Assembly (NCBI GenBank): GCA_002435745.1
Contig: DIWT01000052.1
Coordinates: 6,607 to 70,606 of the forward strand
Reading direction: 5' to 3'
Source of the DNA: a bacterium UBP15_UBA6099
Lineage (GTDB): Bacteria > UBP15 > UBA6099
Length of the DNA: 64,000 nt
Within the stretch, counting starts at the first letter, position 1; each line of letters opens with the position of its first letter. The notes below the pieces were generated by a model that worked only from the letters and a program-made list of their open reading frames with translations, searched no databases and was not told where the DNA came from. The position numbers were made by a program, and so were the translations under genes. Positions 46,220 through 55,809 of this stretch are shown here, one piece after another.

Positions 46220-47695
46220 TTATCTGTATCTCAATGTCAGTTTGCCCGGAGCCACGATGTATTTCAGCCGCAACTCAATGGGCTTGCGCCAACTTGACGG
46301 CATAGTGACATCGGACTTGCGCTGAAGGTCGATGTACAGCGTTCCGAGGTTGTTAAGGGCCTCGGTGAAAGCCGGGTCAATGTCCAGAGTGCGTTTATAG
46401 GACATCGCGGCTTGGTCGAGAAGCCCGATATTGGTGTACATCACGCCGAGGTTGTAGTGTGTCGTCGCGTCGGACGGGTCAAGGTCTCGGGACCTTTCCC
46501 ATTCTTTGATCGCGGCATGGAACATTCCGCGCTGAGCGTACACGATGCCAAGGTTGGTGCGGGCTTTGATGTAGGAGGGATCTACGCGGATGGATGATTT
46601 CCAAGCGTTAATGGCTTCGTCGATCATGCCCTTCTGCGCGTATGCCACTCCGAGATTGTTATAGTCGTGCATGTCGCCGCCGCTTATTGCGACGACCTGT
46701 TTCCATTCGCGTATGGAGGCGTCGAAGTCTCCGCGCATCAGATGGCTTACGCCGAGGCTGAAGTGCGTCGGAACGTAGTCGGGATTGATATTGCTAGAGC
46801 GCTGCCACGCCTTAATAGCGTTCTCATGGTCTCCCGCTTTGCTGTAGACCGCGCCGAGTATATAGAATGCCATTGCGTCGTTCGGGCTGTCCTTGAGGAG
46901 TTCGCCGAGGTGATAGACTGACTTGGCGTATTGCCTGCCGCGAGTGTAAACGATTGCTAGGTTAAATCTTACGGTGTTGTTTCTAGGATCGAGCGCGAGT
47001 GTTTTTTCCCATTCGGCGATTGTGCCGTCTAGCATGTTTTTCATCAGGTAGGCCGCGCCGAGGTTGTAGTGTGCTATCGGGTCGTTGGGAACGATTTCGA
47101 GCGCTTGTTTGAGCATGACTATCGATTTCGACAACGGGTCCGACGACTGGTACGCCTGTACGGTGATTTCAGTTTCTCCGATGGAGATGTCGCTGACCGG
47201 GACGAATCTCTGCGCGTCCGGGGTCGGGCGCGGGATGACGGTCTGGCCGGCTGATGTTGTCGCAGACGCGCGCGCGGTCTCCAAGTTGTTTTTCGCTTCG
47301 GTGTATCCGGGGTCTATCTCTAGAGCTATTTCCCATTCGGCCATCGCCTGATCGACTTTCCCCTGCTTGTAGAACACGACGCCGAGGTTATTGTGCGCGT
47401 CTATGTTCGCGGGGTCGAGGGCGATCGCTTTTCTGTAATAGAGGGAGGCGTTGTTCAGGTCGTTCATTTCGTCGTAAACAATTCCGATATTGTTGTGTAT
47501 CTCGGAACTGTCCGGACTTAGTTTGAGAGCCGAGTCGAACGCATCGAGAGCTTCCCGGTATCTTCCCTCGTTGTAGAGCGAAACGCCTCTGTTGTTTTGC
47601 TCTCTATATGACACCTGCGCGGACGCCGTTGCGGCAGCGACCGAAAGAATCGCGATCAGCCCCAGTGTGGCGTAGCGCCGACGGATGAGTTTCAT
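46220..47695 (-). CDS. Secreted tetratricopeptide-repeat protein
   Basis: A 491-residue protein with a signal peptide (MKLIRRR, hydrophobic core, cleavage expected after ATASA around residue 27). It then consists of TPR units: three at about 29-140, a non-repeat linker (about 145-200), and eight or so more at about 205-450, with typical AxxNLGxxY and AIxxWxxALxxDP patterns. The last 35 residues are not TPR. TPR arrays scaffold protein complexes; here in the periplasm. Start ATG 47695 follows GGGGGAG; the ATG at 47743 is inside the promoter. A pilus-assembly (PilF-like) role is possible but there is no lipobox. Confidence 0.85.
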   Translation of the reverse strand: MKLIRRRYATLGLIAILSVAAATASAQVSYREQNNRGVSLYNEGRYREALDAFDSALKLSPDSSEIHNNIGIVYDEMNDLNNASLYYRKAIALDPANIDAHNNLGVVFYKQGKVDQAMAEWEIALEIDPGYTEAKNNLETARASATTSAGQTVIPRPTPDAQRFVPVSDISIGETEITVQAYQSSDPLSKSIVMLKQALEIVPNDPIAHYNLGAAYLMKNMLDGTIAEWEKTLALDPRNNTVRFNLAIVYTRGRQYAKSVYHLGELLKDSPNDAMAFYILGAVYSKAGDHENAIKAWQRSSNINPDYVPTHFSLGVSHLMRGDFDASIREWKQVVAISGGDMHDYNNLGVAYAQKGMIDEAINAWKSSIRVDPSYIKARTNLGIVYAQRGMFHAAIKEWERSRDLDPSDATTHYNLGVMYTNIGLLDQAAMSYKRTLDIDPAFTEALNNLGTLYIDLQRKSDVTMPSSWRKPIELRLKYIVAPGKLTLRYR

Positions 47696-47728
47696 AAGTG
47701 AACGCTCCCCCTTCTGATATTCATGTGG

Positions 47729-47757
47729 ATTATACCATTCCATATATTGACTGACAA
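47729..47757 (-). promoter_or_regulatory. Sigma-70-type promoter for the TPR gene
   Basis: Minus strand TTGTCA (47757-47752), 17-base spacer, perfect TATAAT (47734-47729), 34 bases before the chosen start codon. One of the best promoter matches in the window. Confidence 0.8.
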
Positions 47758-47779
47758 CAACAACTTAAATAAAAAAGAA

Positions 47780-48532
47780 TTATTCATAGAATACTTTGAC
47801 GAGGCACAGTCCCCGCGCGGGCATGGTCGGCCCGGCCAGCCGCCTGTCTTTCGATTCTATTATGCCCGGCATGTCTTCCGGGTCTATCCTTCCCCTGCCC
47901 GCCTCGACGATAGTTCCCGCAAGGTTTCTGGCCATTTTGTAAAGGAACGCCGTTCCGGTCACCGTAATCGACATGAAAGGCCCATAGCGCGATATTTTTA
48001 TCGCGCGGACGGTTTTCACTGGATCGGCGGGCGACGAGCCTTCATTTCTGAACGCCGTATAGTCGTTCGTTCCAACAAGAAGCTCTGCGGCGCGCTCCAT
48101 CTTTTTTTCGTCGAGCGGAGCCCCGATGTGGGCCGCGAACTTCGCCGACATCGGTATCGGTTCCGGCGACCTGTCTATTGTGTAAACGTACACCTTTCCT
48201 CTCGCCGAATGTCTGGCGTGGAATTCCGGCGGAGCGCTCGCCGACTTCATTATTGAGATGTCGTCCGGGAGAAATCTCCTGAGCGCCCGGCCCATCCTGT
48301 CCGCCGGGATATGCGACGATGTCGCGAAGTGCGCCGTCTGGCCCGTCGCGTGCACTCCCGCGTCCGTCCTGCTGGCTCCGAACACTTCTGATGGAACTCC
48401 AGTCAGACCCAGAACCGCTTTTTCAAGTTCCGCTTGAACCGTCCGCAAACCTTCCGGCTGCCTCTGGAAACCATGAAATCCTGAGCCGTCGTAAGCGACA
48501 ACTATCATGATTTTCTTTTCGTCAGACGGCAT
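47780..48532 (-). CDS. truA: TruA, tRNA pseudouridine(38-40) synthase
   Basis: A 250-residue TruA: YDGSGFHGFQRQP at the N-terminus, catalytic Asp57 in GASRTDAGVHATGQ, and GTAFLYKMARNLAGT in the C-terminal half. It makes pseudouridine at positions 38-40 of the anticodon arm. It lies 86 bases after rplQ, in the common rplQ-truA order, and is probably the last gene of the ribosomal transcript. No terminator hairpin is visible after it. Confidence 0.96.
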   Translation of the reverse strand: MPSDEKKIMIVVAYDGSGFHGFQRQPEGLRTVQAELEKAVLGLTGVPSEVFGASRTDAGVHATGQTAHFATSSHIPADRMGRALRRFLPDDISIMKSASAPPEFHARHSARGKVYVYTIDRSPEPIPMSAKFAAHIGAPLDEKKMERAAELLVGTNDYTAFRNEGSSPADPVKTVRAIKISRYGPFMSITVTGTAFLYKMARNLAGTIVEAGRGRIDPEDMPGIIESKDRRLAGPTMPARGLCLVKVFYE

Positions 48533-48618
48533 GAGCTATCCGGCTTGCCGATTTCAAAACAATATCCGGCTTTTAGCGGAATATATGAACTGATTTATTT
48601 GCGACCGCGAGAAAATTG

Positions 48619-48987
48619 TCAATCGGCCTGTTCGACATCCATGAAGGTGATGACAGCCATCGGAGCGCCGTCTCCCCTGCGCGGCGGCAGCTTCACTATG
48701 CTGAAACAACCGCCTTTTCTGTCCGCGTACTTGGGCGCGTATTCCTCGAAGATTTTCTTGAAGGCGATCTTGTCGTTGATCGTTCTTCTTACGCTTTTCT
48801 TCGCGGCCAGATCGTTCTGTTTGGCGGCGGTGAGCGTCTTCTCGGCGATGCGCATGGTGGCGCGCGCCTTCGGCTCGGTGGTGATGAGCTTCCCGTGCAG
48901 GAACAGCGTGGTCACCTGATTTTTCAGCATGACCATCCGATGATCGGTGGTGCGTCCTAGTTTCGCAATATTTCTTCCGTGTTTCAT
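48619..48987 (-). CDS. rplQ: 50S ribosomal protein L17
   Basis: A 122-residue L17 with the family start MKHGRNIAKLGRTTDHRMVM and LVTTLFLHGKLITTEPKARA-type sequence. It sits near the peptide exit tunnel. The ATG at 48987 has GGAG upstream. It follows rpoA as in most bacteria. Length and sequence are ordinary. Confidence 0.97.
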   Translation of the reverse strand: MKHGRNIAKLGRTTDHRMVMLKNQVTTLFLHGKLITTEPKARATMRIAEKTLTAAKQNDLAAKKSVRRTINDKIAFKKIFEEYAPKYADRKGGCFSIVKLPPRRGDGAPMAVITFMDVEQAD

Positions 48988-49036
48988 GTCATTAAGCTCC
49001 GTTGTGATTCCTTTTCAGCGCGGTTTCGGCGCCGTT

Positions 49037-50008
49037 TCAAATCAACTCGTCGGGCGCAAGATCGAGGCCCATTTGTATCAGTTTCGCTTTTATTTCCTTA
49101 AGCGACTTCTCGCCGAAATTCCTTAGTCCGCGCAGCCTTGTCTCCGACCATGTGATGAGTTCCTCGACGGTCAGGATGTTGGCGTTTTTCAGGCAGTTGT
49201 AAGAGCGCACCGAAAGGTCCATCTCGTCTATGGTTCTCTTGAGGTCTTGACTCTTGCGGATAATTTCCTGCTCTTTCTTCTCTTCTTCAAGCAGAATGCG
49301 CTCTTTGAAGTCCACGATGAAGCTGAACTGCTTGATGAGGATGCGAGCGGCTTCGCTTAGGGCTTCCGCCGGCGACACCGTGCCGTCGGTATCTATCTCG
49401 ATGACGAGCTTGTCGTGGTCCGTGCGCTGTCCGACGCGGGCCGGCTCGACGAAGAACTTCGTCTTGATCACGGGGGAGAAGACGGTGTCGATATGCAGCA
49501 CGCCGCGTTCCTTCGGTATTTCGGGGTTTTCCAGATGCCACTCGGTCGGGACGTATCCTCTGCCGCGCATGACTCCGATTTTCATCTTGACAGTCTTGTT
49601 GGTGGTCACAGTGCAGAGGTGGTAGTCTTTATCGACGATTGTCACTCTGTCGTCGGTCTGGATGTCGCCGGCCTTGATTTCGCAAGGGCCTTTTTTCTCG
49701 ATGACGAGTTCGACGAGTTCGTCGGACTCGACGCCGACGCGAAGCCCCTTGAAGTTGATGAGGATGTCGGTGACGTCCTCGACCACGCCGTCGATGGAGG
49801 AAAACTCGTGCAGGACGCCGTCTATTTTAATATAGACGATGCCGGAGCCTGTGATGGAGGAAATAAGAATCCTCCGCAGCGAGTTGCCCAGCGTCGCTCC
49901 GAAGCCCCTGATTAACGGCTGGATGTTGTATTTTCCGTAAAGCGCGTTGCCGCCGTCAAGCGGCTTCTCCTCTACGATTCTGATGTTCGGTCTCTCGAAA
50001 GCTTTCAT
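49037..50008 (-). CDS. rpoA: RNA polymerase alpha subunit
   Basis: A 323-residue alpha subunit. The N-terminal assembly domain has GATLGNSLRRILISSITGS and the C-terminal domain (about 250-323) the helix-hairpin-helix RSYNCLKNANILTVEELI and LRNFGEKSLKEIKAKL that contact UP-element DNA and activators. ATG 50008 follows GGGAGG. Transcription of the alpha gene within the ribosomal cluster is standard. Confidence 0.97.
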   Translation of the reverse strand: MKAFERPNIRIVEEKPLDGGNALYGKYNIQPLIRGFGATLGNSLRRILISSITGSGIVYIKIDGVLHEFSSIDGVVEDVTDILINFKGLRVGVESDELVELVIEKKGPCEIKAGDIQTDDRVTIVDKDYHLCTVTTNKTVKMKIGVMRGRGYVPTEWHLENPEIPKERGVLHIDTVFSPVIKTKFFVEPARVGQRTDHDKLVIEIDTDGTVSPAEALSEAARILIKQFSFIVDFKERILLEEEKKEQEIIRKSQDLKRTIDEMDLSVRSYNCLKNANILTVEELITWSETRLRGLRNFGEKSLKEIKAKLIQMGLDLAPDELI

Positions 50009-50022
50009 TAAGCCTCCCTAAA

Positions 50023-50664
50023 TTATCGAGAATAAAACTCTACGATGAGGTGTTCCTCGAACGGGATTTCAAGTTTGTCGCCCGCCGGCAACTCCAACAC
50101 CGTTCCTTTAAGCTCGATCGGGCTTGTCTGCAGCCAGCTCGGTATGCGCGCGCGTTGCGCCGCGGCGTCCGCCGAGTCCCTTATTCCCTGTATCTTCTTC
50201 GACTGTTCCTTCACTTCTATCACGTCGTTTGCGCGAACGAGGTAAGACGGGATATCGACCAGCTTCCCGTTGACCTTAATGTGCCTGTGTCGGACGAGCT
50301 GCCGCGCGAACCCTCTCGAACTTGCGAAGCCGAGTCTGTACACCACGTTGTCCAATCTGCGTTCGAGAGCTTGGAACAGAGCCTCGCCGGTGATGCCTCT
50401 CTGGGCTGCGGCCATCTCGAAATATCTCCTGAACTGAACTTCGGACACGCCGTACATCCTGCGGGCGCGCTGCTTTTCCTTCAACTGTTTGCCATATTCC
50501 GACATGTTGCGCTCTCTTCGGGAGAAACGCCCCAGATGCCCGGGCGGATACGATCTTCTTTTGAATCCGCACTTGTCTTCTATTTGGCAGCGCTCGCCTT
50601 TGAGATAGAGCTTCATCCCGGCCGAGCGGCACTGTTTGCATTGAGCTTCTTTGTCCTTCGCCAT
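50023..50664 (-). CDS. rpsD: 30S ribosomal protein S4 (zinc-binding form)
   Basis: A 213-residue S4. Cys9, Cys12, Cys26 and Cys32 near the N-terminus form the C+ zinc-knuckle version; RRLDNVVYRLGFASSRGFARQLVRH marks the S4 RNA-binding domain (written here in part: LDNVVYRLGFA). S4 starts 30S assembly on 16S rRNA and often represses its own operon. ATG 50664 has GAGGA upstream. It precedes rpoA by 14 bases. Confidence 0.97.
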   Translation of the reverse strand: MAKDKEAQCKQCRSAGMKLYLKGERCQIEDKCGFKRRSYPPGHLGRFSRRERNMSEYGKQLKEKQRARRMYGVSEVQFRRYFEMAAAQRGITGEALFQALERRLDNVVYRLGFASSRGFARQLVRHRHIKVNGKLVDIPSYLVRANDVIEVKEQSKKIQGIRDSADAAAQRARIPSWLQTSPIELKGTVLELPAGDKLEIPFEEHLIVEFYSR

Positions 50665-50695
50665 CTTGAATCCTCTTTCTCCCTTTCAGGATATG

Positions 50696-51082
50696 TCAAA
50701 CCCTTCTGCGTTTTTTCGGCCTGCATCCGTTGTGCGGGATTGGGGTGACGTCTCTGATAAGCCTGATGTTGAAGCCTTGGGCTTGGAACGACCTGATGGC
50801 CGATTCCCTTCCGCCGCCCGGCCCCTTAACCATGATGTCCACCGTTCTCATCCCCATAGCGCCGACTTCCTTGCCGACGTTTTCAGCGGCAAGCTGGGCG
50901 GCGTACGGAGTGCCTTTTCTAGAGCCTTTGAAGCCCACCGCGCCCGCGCTCGAAGTCGACAGCGCGTTTCCGCGCATGTCCGTAACGGTGATTATGGTGT
51001 TGTTGAAAGTCGACTTGATATGCACGACTCCCTCTGTCACCGTAATCTTTTTTCTGGTCTTTGTTTTGCCTTTCTTAGCCAT
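50696..51082 (-). CDS. rpsK: 30S ribosomal protein S11
   Basis: A 128-residue S11 with the core [19 protein letters not shown] and the C-terminal [18 protein letters not shown] signature. It contributes to the platform of the 30S subunit and the mRNA exit region. Start ATG 51082 follows GGAAGGA. It lies between rpsM and rpsD in the usual alpha-operon order. Confidence 0.97.
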   Translation of the reverse strand: MAKKGKTKTRKKITVTEGVVHIKSTFNNTIITVTDMRGNALSTSSAGAVGFKGSRKGTPYAAQLAAENVGKEVGAMGMRTVDIMVKGPGGGRESAIRSFQAQGFNIRLIRDVTPIPHNGCRPKKRRRV

Positions 51083-51108
51083 TCGAGAATCCTTCCCTTA
51101 ATAAGCTG

Positions 51109-51495
51109 TCAGCCTTTTTTGCCCGGCTTGCCTTTTTTGAGTCCCACCGGCCGTTTGCGGCCCTTTTTAGTTCTCGCGTTGGTTCTGGTCCGCTGTCCGC
51201 GAACGGGCAGGTTGGTTCTGTGCCTAAGCCCGCGGTAGGAGCCGATCTCGATGAGCCTCTTGACGTTGTTCTGCAACTCGCGCCGAACTTCGCCCTCGAC
51301 TTTGTACTTCGTCTCTATTTCCCGCCTCAACCTCGAGATCATGTCCTCGGACAGATCCTTGACTTTGATGTCGGGATCTATCCTAGCGTCCTCAAGGATC
51401 TTCATCGCAGTCGTGTCGCCTATGCCATGGATATATGTAAGCGAGACTCTGACTTTTTTGTTTCCCGGGATATCAACTCCCGCAATGCGCGCCAT
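51109..51495 (-). CDS. rpsM: 30S ribosomal protein S13
   Basis: A 128-residue S13 beginning [20 protein letters not shown], with [20 protein letters not shown] near the C-terminus. It forms the head contact with 50S (bridge B1) and touches P-site tRNA. Start ATG 51495 follows GGAGGG. First large gene of the alpha-operon part after rpmJ. Confidence 0.97.
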   Translation of the reverse strand: MARIAGVDIPGNKKVRVSLTYIHGIGDTTAMKILEDARIDPDIKVKDLSEDMISRLRREIETKYKVEGEVRRELQNNVKRLIEIGSYRGLRHRTNLPVRGQRTRTNARTKKGRKRPVGLKKGKPGKKG

Positions 51496-51523
51496 ATCGC
51501 CCTCCCGCGATCAGGTTCAGTGT

Positions 51524-51637
51524 TCAGCCCTGCCGCTGTTTGTGTTTCGGATTGTCGCAGATCACCCTTAGCACTCCGTGCCTCTTGATGATCTTGCAGT
51601 TCTTGCAAATCTTTTTTACAGACGCTCGCACTTTCAT
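51524..51637 (-). CDS. rpmJ: 50S ribosomal protein L36
   Basis: A 37-residue L36 beginning [20 protein letters not shown]. Cys11, Cys14, Cys27 and His32 form the zinc ribbon (C+ form). The ATG at 51637 has GGAGAAG upstream. It lies between infA and rpsM, its conserved place. Too short for many gene callers. Confidence 0.96.
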   Translation of the reverse strand: MKVRASVKKICKNCKIIKRHGVLRVICDNPKHKQRQG

Positions 51638-51666
51638 ATCGACTTCTCCATCCTTAGATGTCCGAT

Positions 51667-51936
51667 TCAGGGATTGACTTCAGGCGCCGGCCCGCTTCTG
51701 CCGCCGCCTCTTCCCGCAGTCGGATATCTCCATGTTATTCTTCCCCGGTTCAGGTCGTATTGGCTTAATTCGAGTTTGACCTTGTCTCCGGGCACTATCC
51801 TGATGAACCGCATTCGTATCTTGCCCGATATGTGGGCGAGCACCTTGTGTCCGTTTTCAAGCTCGACGCGGAACATGGCGTTCGGCAGCGATTCAACAAT
51901 TTTTCCGTCAACTTCTATTACGTCGTCCTTGCTCAT
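51667..51936 (-). CDS. infA: Translation initiation factor IF-1
   Basis: An 89-residue IF-1, an OB-fold protein that occupies the ribosomal A site during initiation. [20 protein letters not shown] and GRITWRY are diagnostic. The protein normally stops near GRITWRY (about 72 residues); here a Gly/Pro-rich tail of about 17 residues follows. Start ATG 51936 has AAGGA upstream. Confidence 0.95.
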   Translation of the reverse strand: MSKDDVIEVDGKIVESLPNAMFRVELENGHKVLAHISGKIRMRFIRIVPGDKVKLELSQYDLNRGRITWRYPTAGRGGGRSGPAPEVNP

Positions 51937-51956
51937 GTCTGTCCTTTAATTACAGT

Positions 51957-52718
51957 TTACGGCAGCGTCAGAATCCTCGGCCCGTCCGCCGTCGCGACCA
52001 CCGTGTGTTCGAAGTGGCACGATAGGCTCGCGTCTGCGGTCACGTACGTCCATCCGTCTTTTAACTCCCGGACGTCGTACCCGCCCATGTTGACCATCGG
52101 CTCTATTGCGGCCGTCATTCCCTCGACTATTTTTAGTCCCGTTCCTGCGTTTCCATAGTTTGGAATCTGCAGGCCTCGCTCGTGCATGACCGTGCCGATT
52201 CCGTGCCCTACCAACGCCCTCACCACCGAGAATCCCCGGGACTCGACTTCCTTTTGAATCGCCGCCGAGACATCGCCCACTCTGTTGCCGGGCCGCCACT
52301 TTTCGATGCCTTTGTGCAGCGATCGAAGAGTCGTTTTCATCAGGGCGTCCACTTGGGCCGGCGGTTCGCCTCCCACGTAGTGGGTCACCGCCATGTCCGA
52401 GTAGTAGCCTTCGAGGATCGCCCCGCAGTCAACTCCCACAAGGTCTCCCTCGACGAATCTTCTCGGCCCCGGTATTCCGTGAACCACCTGTTCGTTGAAC
52501 GACACACAGAGCGTGGCCGGATATCCTCTGTAGCCCTTGAACGCCGGTTTTCCGCCGCCGTCCCGGATGAACTCTTCGGCCGCCCTGTCCAGTTCCGCCG
52601 ACGAAACGCCCGGTTTCATCATCCCTGCGATAAGCTCGTGCGTCGCCGCCAGCAGCCTGCCCGAGCGGCGCATCAGCTCGATCTCTTCAGGGGTTTTTGT
52701 CCGGTATCCGTCGGTCAC
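51957..52718 (-). CDS. map: Methionine aminopeptidase, type I
   Basis: A 253-residue type Ia enzyme that removes the initiator methionine. Metal ligands are Asp97, Asp108, His172, Glu206 and Glu237, with substrate His80 (QVVHGIPG). The start codon is GTG 52718 with AGGA eight bases upstream, ten bases after adk. No N-terminal zinc-finger extension. Confidence 0.96.
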   Translation of the reverse strand: MTDGYRTKTPEEIELMRRSGRLLAATHELIAGMMKPGVSSAELDRAAEEFIRDGGGKPAFKGYRGYPATLCVSFNEQVVHGIPGPRRFVEGDLVGVDCGAILEGYYSDMAVTHYVGGEPPAQVDALMKTTLRSLHKGIEKWRPGNRVGDVSAAIQKEVESRGFSVVRALVGHGIGTVMHERGLQIPNYGNAGTGLKIVEGMTAAIEPMVNMGGYDVRELKDGWTYVTADASLSCHFEHTVVATADGPRILTLP

Positions 52719-52728
52719 CTTTCGCGTC

Positions 52729-53376
52729 CTAGTCGAGATATTCGAATATTTTGCGGCTCGTCTCTTGAGGTGAGCCGGTGAGTCCTACCTCCTTGAGAAG
52801 GTTCTTCTTCCCATAGTAATCGATGACAGGCTGAGTCTGGCTGTGATAAGTGTCGAGCCTCTGCCTGATGACTGTCTCGTTGTCGTCCGCCCTCTGGATG
52901 AGCGCCGCGCCTTCATTGTCGCAGACGCCTTCCTTTTTCGGGGGCTTGCCGGTCACATGGTATATCGCGTTGCAGGCCGGGCACATTCTGCGCCCGCAGA
53001 GCCTAGCGACGACTTCCTCGTCCGGCACGTTCAGGAACACCACGGCGTCAATCTTTCTGCCGTTGCCTTCAAGGGCTTTGTCAAGCGCGGCCGCCTGATC
53101 CAGCGTTCTGGGGAACCCGTCGAACAGAGTCCCTCTGTCCGCCGCGATAGTGGCGACTTTGTCGCTGATTATCTTGATGACGACTTCGTCCGGAACGAGC
53201 TTTCCGCTTTCCATATACTGTTTCGCGAGAAGCCCTGTTTCGGTGCCGTTTTTCACGGCTTCCCGAAGCATGTCGCCCGTCGAGAGATGTTCAAGGTTGT
53301 ATTTGTCCCTGAGCGCCTCGCTCTGAGTGCCTTTTCCCGCGCCCGGAGGCCCGAAGATTACCAGATTTAACGCCAT
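52729..53376 (-). CDS. adk: Adenylate kinase (zinc LID form)
   Basis: A 215-residue long-form adenylate kinase. The P-loop is GPPGAGKGTQ, followed by STGDMLREAV, LFDGFPRTLDQA and the LID domain with CPAC near 130 and CDNE near 150, a Cys/Asp zinc site as in Gram-positive enzymes. It interconverts ATP, ADP and AMP. Located between secY and map in the normal spc order. Confidence 0.97.
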   Translation of the reverse strand: MALNLVIFGPPGAGKGTQSEALRDKYNLEHLSTGDMLREAVKNGTETGLLAKQYMESGKLVPDEVVIKIISDKVATIAADRGTLFDGFPRTLDQAAALDKALEGNGRKIDAVVFLNVPDEEVVARLCGRRMCPACNAIYHVTGKPPKKEGVCDNEGAALIQRADDNETVIRQRLDTYHSQTQPVIDYYGKKNLLKEVGLTGSPQETSRKIFEYLD

Positions 53377-53430
53377 TTCAGCACCTTCTCCCCGCGGCCC
53401 GCTTCGGCGCGCCGCTCCGTAGCCTCACCC

Positions 53431-54690
53431 TTAGAATCCTTCGTAGTGTCTCATCAGCAGCTGCGCTTCTATCTGATTTACCGTGTCCAGCGCCACTCCC
53501 ACCACAATCAGTATCGACGTGCCTCCCAGTCCGAAGCTGGAAAGCTTTGTTATGTACACGACTAACGACGGGAGAACCGCAATTAATCCGAGGAACATCG
53601 CGCCCATGAATGTAATGCGCACCATGATTCGCTCGAGATATCTTCTCGTCGGATCTCCCGGTCTATAACCAAGTATAAACCCGCCGCGTTTCTTCATCTG
53701 TTCGGCCACTTCCTTCGGATCGAACACGACGGCCGTGTAGAAGAACGTGAACAGGAATACGAGCACAAAATACATGATATTGTACAGTATGGACTGATCG
53801 TTTGTAAAATTGGCAAACGCCTTCTTCACCGCGTCGTAAGGCACGTATGTGGCTATCGTCGCGGGAAACATGAGCATTGATATCGCGAAAATGATCGGGA
53901 TGACGCCGGCGGTGTTCACCTTTAGCGGCAGGTACGTGGTTTGACCGCTGTAGTATTTTCGTCCGACTATTCTCTTCGGGTACTGCACCGGAATTTTTCT
54001 CTGGCCGAGATGCACGAAGATTATGAACGCGATTGTGGCCACGGATATAAGGAACAGGGCCACCAATCCGGCCTTATTGTCGTTCCATGTGGCCAGTTTG
54101 AAGGTCTGGTACGCCTGAGTGGGGAGCGAGCCTATTATGCCGAAGAAGATTATCAGCGACACTCCGTTGCCGACGCCCTTCTTGGTGATTTCCTCGCCCA
54201 ACCACATCAGGAACAGCGTGCCGCCCACAAGCGAGCAGATGACCAGAATCCTGAACAGCCATGTGTCATGCTGAAGAATCCCGCCGCTGCCGCGCAACAT
54301 GGTGTACATGCCTATTGCTTGGAAGAAGGCCAGCCCGACCGTCAGATATCTGGTCCACTGCTGGATCACTTTTCGCCCGGTCTCGCCTTCCTTCTGAAGC
54401 TCTTTTATCTTGGGGAGCACCACGGCCAGAAGCTGCATGATAATGGACGCGTTGATGTATGGATTCACTCCGAGGGCGAATAGCGAAAATCTTCTGAGCG
54501 AGCCGCCTACGAACAGGTCCATCATCCCGAACAGAGTGCCCTGTCCTATCAGGTTTTCAAGCGCGTCGTTGTTTATGCCGGGAACCGGTATGTGCGCTCC
54601 GGCGGCATACAGCGCCATAGCGTAAAGCACGAACAGCATCTTGCGGCGTATGTCCGGAACTTTGAATGCGTTGGCGAGTATTGTAAACAT
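53431..54690 (-). CDS. secY: SecY, protein translocase channel subunit
   Basis: A 419-residue ten-helix membrane protein. MALYAAGAHIPVPGINNDAL, NPYINASIIMQLL and the conserved loop KRGGFILGYRPGDPT are family hallmarks. It forms the SecYEG channel for the pilins, MCP and other exported proteins of this window. The ATG is two bases after the rplO stop with no visible ribosome site, suggesting translational coupling. Confidence 0.97.
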   Translation of the reverse strand: MFTILANAFKVPDIRRKMLFVLYAMALYAAGAHIPVPGINNDALENLIGQGTLFGMMDLFVGGSLRRFSLFALGVNPYINASIIMQLLAVVLPKIKELQKEGETGRKVIQQWTRYLTVGLAFFQAIGMYTMLRGSGGILQHDTWLFRILVICSLVGGTLFLMWLGEEITKKGVGNGVSLIIFFGIIGSLPTQAYQTFKLATWNDNKAGLVALFLISVATIAFIIFVHLGQRKIPVQYPKRIVGRKYYSGQTTYLPLKVNTAGVIPIIFAISMLMFPATIATYVPYDAVKKAFANFTNDQSILYNIMYFVLVFLFTFFYTAVVFDPKEVAEQMKKRGGFILGYRPGDPTRRYLERIMVRITFMGAMFLGLIAVLPSLVVYITKLSSFGLGGTSILIVVGVALDTVNQIEAQLLMRHYEGF

Positions 54691-54691
54691 A

Positions 54692-55132
54692 TCAGATTTT
54701 GATGAGTTCCGAGCCGGACTCCCCGATTTTTTTCTCCGCAGTCTGCGACCACGCGTGCGCGTGAACCTTTAGCTTTTTCTTCAGTTCGCCGCGACCCAGT
54801 ATCTTTATCGTCTTTTCAGTCTTTCTGATTATCCCGGCCTCGACCAGCTTCTCAAGCGTCACTTCGGTTCCGTCTTCGAACTCGTTGAGGTCTTCCACGT
54901 TCACCGGCGCGTATTCCACTCTGCCAACGGGAGTAAACCCGCCGAGTTTGGGGACGCGCCTGAACATGGAGATGCCGCCGCCCTGAAAGTAGAACGGGAG
55001 TCCTCCGCCGGCCCTTGCTTTCTGGCCTTTTGAACCTTTGCCGGAGGTTTTTACATATCCGGAACCATGCCCGCGTCCTATTCTTTTCTTGGCCGTGGCG
55101 GTTTTTTGTTTCGGCAATTCGTGCAGTTTCAT
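54692..55132 (-). CDS. rplO: 50S ribosomal protein L15
   Basis: A 146-residue L15 with KKRIGRGHGSGYVKTSGKG and a glycine-rich QKARAGGGLPFYFQGGG segment. It binds 23S rRNA late in 50S assembly. In most bacteria rpmD (L30) lies between rpsE and rplO; here rplO begins two bases after the rpsE stop, so L30 is absent. Confidence 0.96.
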   Translation of the reverse strand: MKLHELPKQKTATAKKRIGRGHGSGYVKTSGKGSKGQKARAGGGLPFYFQGGGISMFRRVPKLGGFTPVGRVEYAPVNVEDLNEFEDGTEVTLEKLVEAGIIRKTEKTIKILGRGELKKKLKVHAHAWSQTAEKKIGESGSELIKI

Positions 55133-55134
55133 AA

Positions 55135-55770
55135 TCAGCCTTCCCTGTTTTCAACGGTCTCAGCCGGGATTTCCGCCGCAGGGGCGGGCGCGGCGGGCCG
55201 CTCTTCCGTTTTCGCCGGCGCTTGAGCCGCCGGAGCCTTTTGTTCTTCGTCCTGCTGCTTGGCGGAATCCTTGTCATCCGCCTGTGAACGCAACCGTTTG
55301 AACTGATCTTCTGTCTTGACGCTTTTCAGACCCACTATGGTGGCCCGCGCGGTGTTGATATGGTTCTTGGAGCCGAGATTCTTCGTGAGGATGTCTTTTA
55401 TTCCTGAGGCCTCGACGATAGCGCGCACCGCTCCGCCGGCGATGATTCCAGTGCCGGGAGAGGCGGGTTTGAGCATGACTTTCGCCGCGCCCCATTCCGC
55501 TGTGAGCTGGTATGGTATCGTCGTGCCCTTCATCGGCACTTTGAACATGTTTTTCTTGCCGTCTTCGACGCCTTTTCGTATCGCTTCCGCGACTTCGTTG
55601 GCCTTGCCGAAACCGAGTCCGACATTGCCCTCTCCGTCTCCGACGACCACGAGCGCGCTGAAGCTGAACCGGCGTCCGCCCTTGACCACCTTGGCCACGC
55701 GGTTGATGTTTATCACCTTTTCGATGAATTTGCTTTCCGGTTCAGCGCTTGCCTGTCTGTATTTTCCCAT
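55135..55770 (-). CDS. rpsE: 30S ribosomal protein S5 with extended C-terminus
   Basis: A 211-residue S5. The conserved part has [20 protein letters not shown] and [18 protein letters not shown]5 takes part in decoding fidelity. After about residue 160 a low-complexity Ala/Pro/Glu-rich tail of about 45 residues follows, not part of the fold. It directly abuts rplO. Confidence 0.96.
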   Translation of the reverse strand: MGKYRQASAEPESKFIEKVININRVAKVVKGGRRFSFSALVVVGDGEGNVGLGFGKANEVAEAIRKGVEDGKKNMFKVPMKGTTIPYQLTAEWGAAKVMLKPASPGTGIIAGGAVRAIVEASGIKDILTKNLGSKNHINTARATIVGLKSVKTEDQFKRLRSQADDKDSAKQQDEEQKAPAAQAPAKTEERPAAPAPAAEIPAETVENREG

Positions 55771-55809
55771 TTGTCAGCTCCCAGCTAATCCTCTTCTAAT
55801 GTCGGGCGA

